From positions 1-51,065 of the forward strand of contig JAQUKH010000018.1 in the NCBI GenBank assembly GCA_028719205.1: DNA of 51,065 bases, in the 5' to 3' direction. This document shows positions 8,165 through 17,480 of the stretch, piece after piece. Origin of the DNA: a bacterium (GTDB lineage: Bacteria > JACRDZ01 > JAQUKH01). The notes under the pieces are model-generated. The model did not search any database. It was not told the DNA's origin and was given only the letters and a program-made list of their open reading frames with translations. Numbering within the stretch: position 1 is the first letter of the stretch; the number at the start of each line of letters is the position of its first letter. A program made the position numbers and the translations under genes.

Positions 8165-8171
8165 AAATTTT

Positions 8172-9515
8172 ATGCGCGTTCTACTTGTAAATCCATACAT
8201 CCATGATTTTGCCGCTTTTGACCTCTGGGCCAAACCCCTGGGACTTTTGAAGATCGCGGGTTTCCTTAAGGAATTAAAATGTGAAATATCTCTGATCGAC
8301 TGCCTGGACAGGTTGGATCCCTCGCTTAACGAATTTCTAAAAGGCAAAGCGCCAAAAAGCTCGCCTTTCGGGAGCGGGCAATATTATTCGGAAGAAATAA
8401 TTAAACCTGATCTATACAAGTCCGTACCCAGGAAATTCAAACGCCACGGTATGCCGCCTGGGTTATTTAAAAAAATACTTGGTGGTACACCCAAGCCCGA
8501 TATAATTCTTGTAACATCCGGGATGACTTACTGGTACCCGGGGGTATTCGAAACAATAGAAATATTAAAACATAAATTCCCCGGGGTACCTCTGATCCTT
8601 GGCGGAATATACGCGAACATCTGCACGAAACACGCGAAAGAAAAAAGCGGCGCGGATATTGTCTTCAGCGGAAATAATATCTTTGAAATCCTTAAACTTA
8701 TAAGCACATTAACTAAAACCGAATTTGATCATTCAAGATTAAAAAAAGACGATGAAATTTTACCATATTATGAATTATACCCAAAACTTTCTTATATCAC
8801 CTTACGCACTTCAAGCGGCTGCCCGTTTAAATGCAGTTACTGCGGATGGTATTTATTAGAGGATAAGTTTCACCAGATGGATCCCTGTCTTGTAGTTGGA
8901 CATATTGAATATTTTAATAAAAAATATGATATTAGAAATTTCGCTTTCTATGATGAAGCTCTTTTGTATAACGCTGAAAACCATGTTATAAAGATCCTGC
9001 AAAATGTAATTAACAGGAATTTACAAATTAATTTTCATACCCCAAACGGCCTGCACGCCAGATTTATGACTCTGGAAATCGCTAAACTTATGAAAAGAGC
9101 GGGCTTCATTCAACCCAGGCTCGCGCTTGAAACGACAAAAGAGGAAAGACAGAAACAGACAGGCTTCAAGACTTCTACCAAAGAATTTATGAACGCGGTT
9201 GAATGTTTAAAAAGCGCGGGATTCGCCCCTCAGGATATCGCGGTAAATATTTTGATCGGGTTGCCCGGACGGGATTTTAGTGAAATAAAAGACTCCATAG
9301 AATTTGTCGCAAAACTGGGGCAAAAAATATTTCTGGAGGAGTATTCGCCGATACCCGGAACAAATGATTTTGAAAGTTCAGGCCTTACAGCCGATTCCGA
9401 CCCGCTTTTACATAACAACAGCATTTTCCCTTTATTTAAACCGGAGGACCTTCCGGTAATACAATCCTTAAAAAAACTGGCGCATGACCATAACCAGAAA
9501 AATACTATTCGCTGA
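8172..9515 (+). CDS. B12-binding domain radical SAM protein
   Basis: From ATG 8172 the product has 447 residues. The first 190 resemble a cobalamin-binding Rossmann domain (starts MRVLLVNPY; later LILGGIYANIC and DIVFSGN). The radical SAM domain follows with the cluster motif CPFKCSYC at about residues 217-224, then SAM-binding and barrel segments. Such enzymes use a 4Fe-4S cluster to make a 5'-deoxyadenosyl radical and often methylate or rearrange unreactive carbons. The substrate is unknown. The start is chosen because MRVLLVNPY matches family N-termini and the promoter is directly upstream. The 3' end overlaps the convergent response regulator gene by 11 bases. Confidence 0.85.
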   Translation: MRVLLVNPYIHDFAAFDLWAKPLGLLKIAGFLKELKCEISLIDCLDRLDPSLNEFLKGKAPKSSPFGSGQYYSEEIIKPDLYKSVPRKFKRHGMPPGLFKKILGGTPKPDIILVTSGMTYWYPGVFETIEILKHKFPGVPLILGGIYANICTKHAKEKSGADIVFSGNNIFEILKLISTLTKTEFDHSRLKKDDEILPYYELYPKLSYITLRTSSGCPFKCSYCGWYLLEDKFHQMDPCLVVGHIEYFNKKYDIRNFAFYDEALLYNAENHVIKILQNVINRNLQINFHTPNGLHARFMTLEIAKLMKRAGFIQPRLALETTKEERQKQTGFKTSTKEFMNAVECLKSAGFAPQDIAVNILIGLPGRDFSEIKDSIEFVAKLGQKIFLEEYSPIPGTNDFESSGLTADSDPLLHNNSIFPLFKPEDLPVIQSLKKLAHDHNQKNTIR

Positions 9516-10863
9516 TACCGTATTTTTTTAATTTCCTGTAAAGCGTCTTCAGCCCGATACCTAATATCTGCGAGGCTTTGTTCTTATTGCCTTCAACTAA
9601 TTTTAAGGTGTGTATTATTGTTTTTCTTTCAATTTCATCGAGAGACAGAAGGCTGCTTTCCTTTGGATCCAGACTGGGAACAGCGGAATCCTTGCGAAGA
9701 TACGACGGCAGATTATCGACATCCAATATTTTTTTTGAGCTTCTCACAACCGCGCTTTCCAGACAGTTTTTCAGCTCCCTGACATTCCCCGGCCAATTAT
9801 GACCTTCCAGGATCTCCATCACCTCGCCTGAAACTCCCAATATTTTCCTGTTGGTTTCCCTGCTAAGCTCATTTAAAAAATATTCCACAAGCAGGGGCAG
9901 GTCACCCTGCCGTTCGCGTAACGGAGGAAGAACAATGTTCAAAACATTAAGCCGGTAAAAAAGATCCTCCCGGAATTTTCCTTCTTTAACAAGCAACGAC
10001 AGATCCTTATTGGTCGCGGATATTACCCGGACATCCACCTTGATCGGCTCCTGGCCTCCAACCCGTTGGAATTCTTTTTCCTCAAGTACCCGAAGAAGTT
10101 TCGACTGCAGCGGCAAGGACATCTCGCTTATTTCATCAAGAAATATTGTGCCGGTATGAGCCTGCTCAAACAACCCTTTTTTCCTGTCATAAGCGCTTGT
10201 AAACGAACCTTTTTCATGCCCGAAAAGCTCACTCTCCAAAAGCCCTTCCGGAATAGCCGCGCAGCTAATTTTGACAAAAGGATTTGAATCGCGATTACTT
10301 GAATAATGAATCTCATTTGCCACAAGCTCTTTGCCTGTTCCGCTTTCACCCTGGATCAGAACGGTCGATTTGGACGCGGCAACCTGTTTTATCAGTTCAT
10401 AAATTTCTTTCATCCTGCCGCATTTCCAGATAATTTTTCCGCTAAAACTTTTGTCTTTTAATTTCTCTTTCAGGTATTTATTTTCTTCAACGATCTTTTT
10501 ATTCTGGAATATCTTATGTATTACCAGTAACAGTTCATCTATATTTATCGGTTTTGTCAGATAGTCATAAACACCCTCTTTCATTGCCTCAACCGCGGAT
10601 TCAACTGTGCCGTAGGCGGTCATAAGGATAACTTCGATACCCGCATGTTCTTTTCTGATCTTCCTGAAAAGATATAAACCGTCGTTCCCCGGCAAACGCA
10701 AGTCAGTTATTACCAGACAGAATGAATGTTCTTTTAATAATTTGAGCGCGTCCTCGGTGTTTTTTGCCGAATTAACCGAATATCCATCCTGCGATAATAT
10801 CTTGACTAAAGATTCTCTTGTATTTTTTTCATCATCAACTATCAGTATCATATCTTTGTTCAT
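9505..10863 (-). CDS. NtrC-family sigma-54-dependent response regulator
   Basis: This 452-residue regulator has three domains. The receiver covers 1-120 with acidic D10 and D11, phosphorylation site D54, T82 and K104. The AAA+ domain covers about 140-380 with Walker A GESGTGKE at 171-178 and Walker B IFLDEI at 239-244. The last 50 residues form a Fis-type helix-turn-helix (NKASQILGIGLKTLYRKLKK). The sigma-54 contact loop reads GSFTSA (218-223) instead of GAFTGA; the key Phe and Thr remain. It overlaps the kinase gene by 4 bases, so the pair should be co-translated. The signal and targets are unknown. Confidence 0.93.
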   Translation of the reverse strand: MNKDMILIVDDEKNTRESLVKILSQDGYSVNSAKNTEDALKLLKEHSFCLVITDLRLPGNDGLYLFRKIRKEHAGIEVILMTAYGTVESAVEAMKEGVYDYLTKPINIDELLLVIHKIFQNKKIVEENKYLKEKLKDKSFSGKIIWKCGRMKEIYELIKQVAASKSTVLIQGESGTGKELVANEIHYSSNRDSNPFVKISCAAIPEGLLESELFGHEKGSFTSAYDRKKGLFEQAHTGTIFLDEISEMSLPLQSKLLRVLEEKEFQRVGGQEPIKVDVRVISATNKDLSLLVKEGKFREDLFYRLNVLNIVLPPLRERQGDLPLLVEYFLNELSRETNRKILGVSGEVMEILEGHNWPGNVRELKNCLESAVVRSSKKILDVDNLPSYLRKDSAVPSLDPKESSLLSLDEIERKTIIHTLKLVEGNKNKASQILGIGLKTLYRKLKKYGISE

Positions 10864-12383
10864 CGCGGCCTCATATTCCTGACTAAAGGAATTTTAATAA
10901 AAAAATTGGTTCCCTTTTCCCAAATGCTTTTAACGGTTATAGACCCGCCATGTTCCTCAATTATCCTTTGGGCAATTGAAAGCCCCAGCCCTGAACCATT
11001 TTCCTTTGTGCTGAAAAATGGCTCAAATATCTGAGTTATTATCTCGTTTTTTATGCCTTTTCCGGTATCAGAGACCTGAATGGTCAAAAAATTATCAATG
11101 CCGGAATTATCCAGAATAATTTTTAGTTCCCCGCCATTTTCCATAGACTGAAACGCATTAATGATAATATTAAGAAAAACCTGTTTCATTAACGATTCAT
11201 CATAAAATGCTGATACTTTTTCCTGCGGGAATCGGCTGACAATATGGATATTCTTTTTATCGGCCTCAGCACGGATCAAGGTTAACACCTGCTGGATAAA
11301 TTCTTTAATGTCCAGTTCTTTCGCTTTTATCTTTTGAGGCCTGGCGAACATGAGAAATTCCTGGATCAGCGAATCCAACCGTAAAACTTCGCCGTTGACA
11401 AGGGAAATAATGTCCTGCATTTCATCTTTTTCTTTAAGCTCGCTTTTCACTAAATATCTTTTTAAAAGCTCGAGGTTCAGGCCGATAGAATTAAGCGGAT
11501 TTTTTATTTCATGCGCCAGGCCGGCCGCGAGATTCCCAAGCCTTGCCAGATGTTCCGCCCTCGCAAGGTCTTTATTCCGCGTTTCGAGCTCTCTAGTCCT
11601 TTCATGAACCATTTCTTCGAGTTTATGATTCCAGTCTTTTATCTCTGCCTGGGTTTGTTTCAATTTTAATAGTATATTATGATAAATCGCCAAAACCAGC
11701 ATGAAAGATGCCACGATCGGAAGCACCCTCTCCAGATTTATCAAAACTTTTATCTGCCCCTCTCCTAAAAATAAATTAAAAAGATGCGCGAGCTGAATCG
11801 CGAGAGTCACACCTAAAAATATTTTAATGAAAATACCGGGTGATTCTCTGGGACGAAGATAAAGGATCGTAAAGGCAATGATCCCAAACTGCCAGACGCT
11901 GTAAAAAAGGTCATGGATAAAGAGTAACTGGCTTCCAGGGGTCACCGGATTCAGGCCGGCCCCTGAAAAAAAATCACGGCTGATACGGATCAATGAGATA
12001 TGGATAAGCGGATATAAAAATAATACAGCAATATTCAGAGAGAAATATCTTTTAAACCAGCTTTTTCCTTTTGCCTGAGGATATAAAAATGCCCAGGCAA
12101 GAAAGATAAGCGAAAGTGTATTAAACCAGGAATCTATAATAGGATAAAACGGTTTTGTCTGCGGAATAGAAAAGAAATGGTTCCGTACAAGCATTAGATG
12201 GATAAAACTTAACCTGACTAACATCAGGCAAAAGGCTATGATTAAGTATAAGGTCTCCCGCTCTTTTGCCCGATTCCATTCGTAAACCAGCATAAAGAGA
12301 ACTATTACAACAGCAACCAGATAATGAGAATTGTAAAACAGCTCCCCTTCCAGGCTTCCAAAAAAAGCAAAAATCTTATCCAT
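10860..12383 (-). CDS. NtrB-like membrane sensor histidine kinase
   Basis: This 507-residue kinase starts with about seven or eight hydrophobic helices (residues 20-240), an uncharacterised membrane sensor. A coiled-coil linker (240-285) follows. The HisKA box AAGLAHEIKNPLNS holds H291. The ATPase domain has the N-box asparagine N409, DTGKGI at 439-444 and GSGLGLSI at 463-470. It should phosphorylate the NtrC-like regulator encoded directly downstream (4-base overlap). Ten bases separate it from the upstream homocitrate-synthase-like gene, so enzyme and sensor are probably on one transcript. The signal could be lipid- or redox-related, as the sensor is nearly all membrane; this is a guess. 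Confidence 0.9.
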   Translation of the reverse strand: MDKIFAFFGSLEGELFYNSHYLVAVVIVLFMLVYEWNRAKERETLYLIIAFCLMLVRLSFIHLMLVRNHFFSIPQTKPFYPIIDSWFNTLSLIFLAWAFLYPQAKGKSWFKRYFSLNIAVLFLYPLIHISLIRISRDFFSGAGLNPVTPGSQLLFIHDLFYSVWQFGIIAFTILYLRPRESPGIFIKIFLGVTLAIQLAHLFNLFLGEGQIKVLINLERVLPIVASFMLVLAIYHNILLKLKQTQAEIKDWNHKLEEMVHERTRELETRNKDLARAEHLARLGNLAAGLAHEIKNPLNSIGLNLELLKRYLVKSELKEKDEMQDIISLVNGEVLRLDSLIQEFLMFARPQKIKAKELDIKEFIQQVLTLIRAEADKKNIHIVSRFPQEKVSAFYDESLMKQVFLNIIINAFQSMENGGELKIILDNSGIDNFLTIQVSDTGKGIKNEIITQIFEPFFSTKENGSGLGLSIAQRIIEEHGGSITVKSIWEKGTNFFIKIPLVRNMRPR

Positions 12384-12393
12384 ACTTTAGATT

Positions 12394-13611
12394 TTATCTT
12401 TTGGTAATAAATGTTTCTTTAAATTCGCGGTAGATATCAGTCAATTCCTTGTCATCAGGCATCCGCTTTAATTCCACTGCCTCATCGCGAAGTTCCGCCA
12501 GTAAAAGCGGGGCCTCTTCTTCGCTTATCTTTATTCCGAGCGTTTCATATTTATGAACCACAGCGGCAGTTCCGGAATGTTTGCTGACACCAATTTTGCG
12601 CTCTTTTAACCCGACATCTTCAGGAAGCATTATCTCGTAATTTTCAGGATCCTTAACCACGCCATCCGCGTGAATTCCTGAGGTGTGCCTGAAAATATTT
12701 TCACCAACGATAGGTTTCCATTCAGGAATATAACGGCCCGCGGCTTTCGCGACATATTCACAAACTTCGCGGAACATTTCGGTTTTGTAACCTAAATCGA
12801 TATTAAGAGATATTTTCAGTGCCATAACAACTTCTTCCAGCGCCGCGTTTCCGGCACGCTCGCCAAAACCATTAACCGTTGTCGCGATCCAGATAGTCCT
12901 GTCCGGAAACTCTTCGGCGGCACGGACGCCGGCTATTGAATTGGCCACGGCCATACCTAAATCGTCATGTGTATGCATTTCAACATCAATTCCTATTTTT
13001 AAATAATCTTTGATCCTGCGGTGTGTTTCAAAAGGGTCAATAAAACCCAGTGTGTCGCAGAAACGGAACCGGTCCGCGCCTGCCTCTTTTATCGCGTGCA
13101 CGTATTCCTTTACAAATTCATGGTCCGACCGCGACGCGTCCTCGGCATTGGCAGAAACATAAAGCCCGAATTGTTTGGCGTATTTTACCGCTTTAACCTC
13201 GGTCTCTATTACCCATGATTTTTCCTTATGCAGTTTTTTCTTGATCATGATATCCGAAGTCGGCATCGAAATACACACGGAATCCACTCCCAGATCAATA
13301 GAGTCTTTGATCTCATGCAATACAGGACGGTGCCATCCCATCAGGTGGCTTTTTATCATACCCGATTTTTTCCGGCGGATAAGCTCCTTGACATATTGGC
13401 GTTCATATCCCTGCTGTGACGGAAATCCTAACTCTATCATGTCAACACCCATATCATTTAAATATTGGGCGATAGTTATCTTCTCGCGATTGGAAAAAAC
13501 AATTCCGTAGGTCTGTTCGCCATCTCGCAATGTGGTATCGCCGATCTTTACCCTCTTTGCCATTTTGCTTAAGTCAACAGAAGATCTCTGCATTTTTTTT
13601 GATTTTGCCAT
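12394..13611 (-). CDS. Homocitrate synthase / Re-citrate synthase family enzyme
   Basis: This 405-residue enzyme belongs to the HMGL-like acyltransferase family that condenses acetyl-CoA with 2-oxo acids. It has the metal and substrate motif KIGDTTLRDGEQ near residue 23, the metal-binding HTHDDLGMAVANS near 210, and GFGERAGNAALEEV near 240. It is too short for 2-isopropylmalate synthase with a regulatory domain. NifV/homocitrate synthase is the closest by eye, but Re-citrate synthase is a good alternative, because aspartate aminotransferase (which makes or uses oxaloacetate) is encoded 15 bases upstream. A GGGG ribosome binding site precedes the ATG. Confidence 0.8.
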   Translation of the reverse strand: MAKSKKMQRSSVDLSKMAKRVKIGDTTLRDGEQTYGIVFSNREKITIAQYLNDMGVDMIELGFPSQQGYERQYVKELIRRKKSGMIKSHLMGWHRPVLHEIKDSIDLGVDSVCISMPTSDIMIKKKLHKEKSWVIETEVKAVKYAKQFGLYVSANAEDASRSDHEFVKEYVHAIKEAGADRFRFCDTLGFIDPFETHRRIKDYLKIGIDVEMHTHDDLGMAVANSIAGVRAAEEFPDRTIWIATTVNGFGERAGNAALEEVVMALKISLNIDLGYKTEMFREVCEYVAKAAGRYIPEWKPIVGENIFRHTSGIHADGVVKDPENYEIMLPEDVGLKERKIGVSKHSGTAAVVHKYETLGIKISEEEAPLLLAELRDEAVELKRMPDDKELTDIYREFKETFITKR

Positions 13612-13626
13612 AAATTTTCCCCTTAA

Positions 13627-14820
13627 TTAAATTAATTTATTAACCCCTTGTTCGATGCGGTCAATTCCCTTCTGAATATTCTCCATCGATGTCGCGTAAG
13701 ACAGGCGCATATAATTGTCATCTCCGAACGCGATACCCGGAACAACCGCGACATTCATCTCTTCGATCAAAAAACCGCTAAGATCCAGCGATGATCTGAT
13801 CTCTTTACCATTAAATTTTTTACCCAATATTTTCTTAATATTCGGGAACGCGTAGAACGCGCCCTGGGGTATCAAACACGAAACACCTTTGATCTTATTC
13901 AAACGCGAAACCATATAATCACGGCGTTCTTTAAACGCGGTTACCATTGTTCCGACAAATTCCTGCGAACCGTTTATCGCTTCTTGTGCCGCCTTCTGGG
14001 AAATTGACGCCGGATTAGATGTCGAATGGCTCTGGATATTATTCATCGCGCTGATAATATTCTCAGGCCCTGCCGAGTAACCGATCCGCCATCCGGTCAT
14101 TGAAGAACTTTTTGATACGCCGTTCACAACAACCGTATTCTGTTTTATCTCAGGGCTTAAGCTTGCTATACTAAAATGTTTAGTATCATCATAAACTATT
14201 TTTTCATAGATCTCATCGGAGATGATAAGAATTTGATTTTCCAGCGCGGCCTTTGATATATCCATTAACTCTTCTTTGCTGTAAACCATACCCGTCGGAT
14301 TGCTTGGGCTATTAAGGATCAATGCCTTTACTTTTTTGTTAGCTTTTTTCCTTAAACCATCCGCCGTTATCTTAAAACCGTTCTTTTCTTTTGTTTTTAA
14401 AAAAATCGGTTTTCCTCCCGCCAAGCTGACCATCTCCGGATAACTTACCCAATATGGGCTTGGGATAAGAACCTTATCCCCGGGATTTAATATCGCCTGA
14501 AAAATATTATAAAGCGAATGTTTTGCCCCGCATGAGACAAGGATCTCTTTTTTTGTATAAGTTAAATTATTGTCCCTCTGAAATTTCCGGCAGATCGCTT
14601 CTTTCAATTCTTCCGTCCCGCCCACTGCCGTATATTTTGTAAAACCTTTATGGATCGCTTCGATCGCCTTATCCTTAACATTCTGCGGCGTATCAAAATC
14701 CGGTTCCCCCGCCCCGAAACTTATAATATCTTTACCTTCAGCCTTCATCTTTTTTGCCAGCGCGTCTATGGCTAATGTCGGGGAAGGATTTATATTTTTC
14801 GCGCGGTTAGCGATTTCCAT
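13627..14820 (-). CDS. aspC: Aspartate aminotransferase, class I PLP-dependent
   Basis: This 397-residue enzyme matches thermophilic-type aspartate aminotransferases. It has the N-terminal GAGEPDFDTP, the SPSNPTGMVYSKEEL segment (PLP pocket Asn), SDEIYEKIVYD, and the PLP lysine K237 in NGVSKSSSMTGWRIGY. It interconverts aspartate and 2-oxoglutarate with oxaloacetate and glutamate in the cytoplasm. A GAGGAG ribosome site precedes the ATG. It heads the minus-strand operon that continues into the homocitrate/Re-citrate synthase-like gene and the two-component pair. Specificity for aspartate over other amino acids is inferred from family resemblance. Confidence 0.9.
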   Translation of the reverse strand: MEIANRAKNINPSPTLAIDALAKKMKAEGKDIISFGAGEPDFDTPQNVKDKAIEAIHKGFTKYTAVGGTEELKEAICRKFQRDNNLTYTKKEILVSCGAKHSLYNIFQAILNPGDKVLIPSPYWVSYPEMVSLAGGKPIFLKTKEKNGFKITADGLRKKANKKVKALILNSPSNPTGMVYSKEELMDISKAALENQILIISDEIYEKIVYDDTKHFSIASLSPEIKQNTVVVNGVSKSSSMTGWRIGYSAGPENIISAMNNIQSHSTSNPASISQKAAQEAINGSQEFVGTMVTAFKERRDYMVSRLNKIKGVSCLIPQGAFYAFPNIKKILGKKFNGKEIRSSLDLSGFLIEEMNVAVVPGIAFGDDNYMRLSYATSMENIQKGIDRIEQGVNKLI

Positions 14821-14921
14821 TTATTTTGCTCCTCATTTTTTAGATGTTTTTTGGCTTAAGCGACAAAAAAATATGATAGCATATACGACTATATCTTTCA
14901 ATAAGAAAATCTAATGCGGAT

Positions 14922-14940
14922 TTATCCCCTTCGGGGATAA
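14922..14940. other. Perfect short hairpin TTATCCCC/GGGGATAA
   Basis: Two 8-base arms surround the loop TTC; the C-TTCG-G core would form a very stable tetraloop. It lies between the 2CW-protein gene and the aspartate aminotransferase gene (both minus strand). On that strand no T-tract follows, so an mRNA-end or processing signal is more likely than a classic terminator. Confidence 0.4.
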
Positions 14941-14959
14941 TAATGAGACGGGGTAAATA

Positions 14960-15289
14960 TTAAATTTTTCTCCCTACCTTATTAAAATGATCTAAAAGCA
15001 CGGTTTTATACTTAATATCTTCTTCAGGAAATACCTGGATGACCTGTTCGCCTTCACTTCCGTTTAACCTGTTGTATTTAATGTAAACAATACATTGCAC
15101 GCAGTCCTTTTCTTTCTCCGCAAAAGTGCCCTGCACTTTACCTTCGCAAAGAGTTCCGGCAACAGCCCAACAGCTATGGCCAAGGTTTTCTTTTGCCGCA
15201 ACACACTCTCCAAGCTCTGAAACCCTGGTACCCTCTTTTTCACGGCCGCAATTCTTGAGTTCCCAGCAATTTATCATTTTATCATCCAT
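14960..15289 (-). CDS. Two-CW-motif (2CW) cysteine-rich protein
   Basis: This 109-residue protein carries the paired motif of 2CW proteins: NCWELKNCGRE near residue 7, then CVAAKENLGHSCWAVAGTLC and GKVQGTFAEKEKDCVQC. Eight cysteines in Cys-Trp and CxxC settings suggest metal or redox-cofactor binding. Proteins of this kind occur alone or fused to signalling domains; the function is not established. The C-terminal 40 residues lack cysteines. GAGGAAC serves as ribosome binding site. It stands apart from its neighbours (139 bases to aspC, 55 to the O-methyltransferase). Confidence 0.75.
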   Translation of the reverse strand: MDDKMINCWELKNCGREKEGTRVSELGECVAAKENLGHSCWAVAGTLCEGKVQGTFAEKEKDCVQCIVYIKYNRLNGSEGEQVIQVFPEEDIKYKTVLLDHFNKVGRKI

Positions 15290-15344
15290 TTTCTTTGTTC
15301 CTCTGATTTGATTTTATATTTTTTTAAATTATTGTCAATTATAT

Positions 15345-16349
15345 TTATTTTTTCCTTCCTGTTATCAGGCTTGTTCTGAAATTTGTGTCTTTCCGGGTAA
15401 TTCTGGAAAATCCGGCGTTTTTCAGCCATTGAATTACTTCCGATCCGGTATATGTGTTACCGGACTCTGTTCCTACAAGCATATTTAAAGCAAACAAAGC
15501 GCCGTGGGGCGGGCTTACGCGGTCGTCATCCATAATAAAATCCTGGACTACGATCTGTCCTTTCGGATTTAATACTTTGTAACATTTTTTTATAAGCATT
15601 TCATTTTCTTTCGGAGAATTACTGTGGATCACCGCCGAAAGGAATACAAGGTCAAAACCTTTTGGAAACTCATCGCTATTATAATTTCCTGGAGTTGTAT
15701 TTATTTTATCTGAAAGTTTTTCTTTTTCAACATACATCTTTGTGATCGGAAGGACATTGAGCAGGTCGAACACAGTAGCTTTTATGTCATCTTTTGCCCG
15801 CGCGAACGCCATGGAAAAAACCCCTGAACCGCCCCCGATATCCAGGACACTTTTAACGCCGGTAAGGTCTATCATCGAAATCACGAACGGCGCCTGCCTG
15901 TATCCGCGTTCATGCATAGCCGCAATAAATCCGGTTAAAGAATCACCGTCGCGCTCGTCTATGCTTTGTAATGCCGCGGGCCTTCCGAAACGGACTGATC
16001 TTGTCAGGGTACTCCAGTTATTCCAAAGATGAACAAAGTGCATTAAGCCCTGCATATATTCAGGTCTTCCCTTGACAAGAAAACGCAGTCCCGAAGGTGT
16101 ATTGGAAAATTTACCGTTCTTCTTTTTTAAGAGACCCATCGCGCATAACGCGTTCATTAAACGATCTAAAGCGCGGCTGTCTGCTCCTAATTTTTTCGCT
16201 ACTTCATTCGAGGACCTGGCTTTATCCCCAAGCGCGGTAAAGACATCAAGTTCATAAGCGGTTAAAAATATCCTGCTCTTCTGAAAACTAAGCCCTAATT
16301 CCCTGATATCCTGAGGCAAAAGTTCATTATTATCATTATTATTCGACAT
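15345..16349 (-). CDS. SAM-dependent O-methyltransferase with winged-helix dimerisation domain
   Basis: From ATG 16349 the product has 334 residues. The first 100 are a dimerisation/winged-helix region typical of hydroxyneurosporene- or acetylserotonin-type O-methyltransferases (SSNEVAKKLGADSRALDRLM). The SAM-binding Rossmann domain has VKSVLDIGGGSGVFSMAFA, then the acidic-loop and post-motif segments, ending with KNAGFSRI. It should transfer a methyl group to a hydroxyl of a small molecule. ATG 16349 has a perfect GAGGAG six bases upstream; an in-frame ATG at 16364 overlapping the previous gene is less likely. It is the last gene of the radical SAM - inositol synthase operon, so a cyclitol is a plausible substrate. 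Confidence 0.83.
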   Translation of the reverse strand: MSNNNDNNELLPQDIRELGLSFQKSRIFLTAYELDVFTALGDKARSSNEVAKKLGADSRALDRLMNALCAMGLLKKKNGKFSNTPSGLRFLVKGRPEYMQGLMHFVHLWNNWSTLTRSVRFGRPAALQSIDERDGDSLTGFIAAMHERGYRQAPFVISMIDLTGVKSVLDIGGGSGVFSMAFARAKDDIKATVFDLLNVLPITKMYVEKEKLSDKINTTPGNYNSDEFPKGFDLVFLSAVIHSNSPKENEMLIKKCYKVLNPKGQIVVQDFIMDDDRVSPPHGALFALNMLVGTESGNTYTGSEVIQWLKNAGFSRITRKDTNFRTSLITGRKK

Positions 16350-16360
16350 AAAAAATCTCC

Positions 16361-17464
16361 TCATTCTTTTCTTTTTCCGGCAATAAATTCTTCATTCATC
16401 TTATACGCCTCATCATCCGTAAATTGTCTTGGCGGATGTTTCATAAAATACGAGGAAGGCGAGTACAAAACTCCGCCAATACCCCTGTTTATCGCCAGCC
16501 CCGCGCACCTGATCGCGTCAATTACCACTCCAGCGGAATTCGGCGAATCTTCCACAGACAATCTCAATTCCAGATTTATCGGCACATCCCCGAATATTCT
16601 TCCTTCAATCCGGATAAAAGCGACTTTATTGTCTTTCTGCCACGGGACATAATCGCTCGGCCCGATATGAATATTCTCAGGCTCCAGTCTTTCAGCCAAA
16701 ACCGACTGCACAGCCTCTGTCTTTGATTTCTTTTTTGAACTAAGCCTTGTTATATTAAGCATATTAAGAAAATCCGTGTTCCCTCCCGTATTTAACTGAT
16801 AGGTCCTGTCTATCTTCACCCCTCTTTTTTTAAAAAGGGAGGCTAAGGTCCTGTGCGTGATAGTCGCGCCAAGCTGGGATTTTATGTCATCGCCTATTAT
16901 CGGTATATTTTTCTTCTTAAATTTTTCCTGCCATTTCGGGTCGCTCGCTATAAAAACAGGCATGTTATTGATAAGCCCCACACCTGCCGAGAGGGCGCAA
17001 TCCGCGTAAAATCTGACCGCGTTCTCAGAACCTACGGGAAGGTAATTTATTAATAACTGGGCACCGGATTCTTTAAGTGTTTTAACTATATCTTTTTTTT
17101 CCGCCTCTTTTGCATTACCTGGAACAAACCTGCATTTTTCATCGTAATTTTTCATATGCTCGGATACGCCGTCAAGTATTTTTCCCATTTGAACAAATAC
17201 TTTTGTTTTCGGAATATCGGGACAAAACTTTTTTGTACAGTTTGGCAGCGCGAATATGGCCTCCGATACATCCCTGCCAACCTTTCTCTTGTCGATATCA
17301 AAAGCAGCTACTACTTCAATATCATAAGGTTTATATCCTCCTATATCCCAGTGCATTAAACCATTAACGTCTTCTTTTTGTTTTGTTTTATAATATTCAA
17401 TACCCTGGATCAGAGAGCTCGCGCAATTGCCGACTCCAGCGATCGCGATCTTGATTTTCTTCAT
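16361..17464 (-). CDS. ino1: Myo-inositol-1-phosphate synthase
   Basis: This 367-residue enzyme matches the short archaeal/actinobacterial form of inositol-3-phosphate synthase (EC 5.5.1.4). It converts glucose 6-phosphate to myo-inositol phosphate using bound NAD. The NAD motif IAGVGNCASSLIQGI is at residues 8-22, followed by GDDIKSQLGATITHRTLASL and QLNTGGNTDFLNM, which are landmark segments. It is uncommon outside Actinobacteria and Archaea. A strong ribosome site (TAAGGAGG) sits upstream. It lies 16 bases after the radical SAM gene and just before the O-methyltransferase, so all three should be one transcript. Confidence 0.93.
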   Translation of the reverse strand: MKKIKIAIAGVGNCASSLIQGIEYYKTKQKEDVNGLMHWDIGGYKPYDIEVVAAFDIDKRKVGRDVSEAIFALPNCTKKFCPDIPKTKVFVQMGKILDGVSEHMKNYDEKCRFVPGNAKEAEKKDIVKTLKESGAQLLINYLPVGSENAVRFYADCALSAGVGLINNMPVFIASDPKWQEKFKKKNIPIIGDDIKSQLGATITHRTLASLFKKRGVKIDRTYQLNTGGNTDFLNMLNITRLSSKKKSKTEAVQSVLAERLEPENIHIGPSDYVPWQKDNKVAFIRIEGRIFGDVPINLELRLSVEDSPNSAGVVIDAIRCAGLAINRGIGGVLYSPSSYFMKHPPRQFTDDEAYKMNEEFIAGKRKE

Positions 17465-17480
17465 AAAAACCTCCTTAGCC

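Noticed and set aside
8136-8171. TTG at 8136 as start of the radical SAM gene
   Set aside because: It is the -35 box of the promoter and adds residues not found in family N-termini; ATG 8172 starts the typical MRVLLVNPY.
14922-14940. Classic terminator at the TTATCCCC hairpin
   Set aside because: No T-tract follows on either strand; kept only as a short hairpin.
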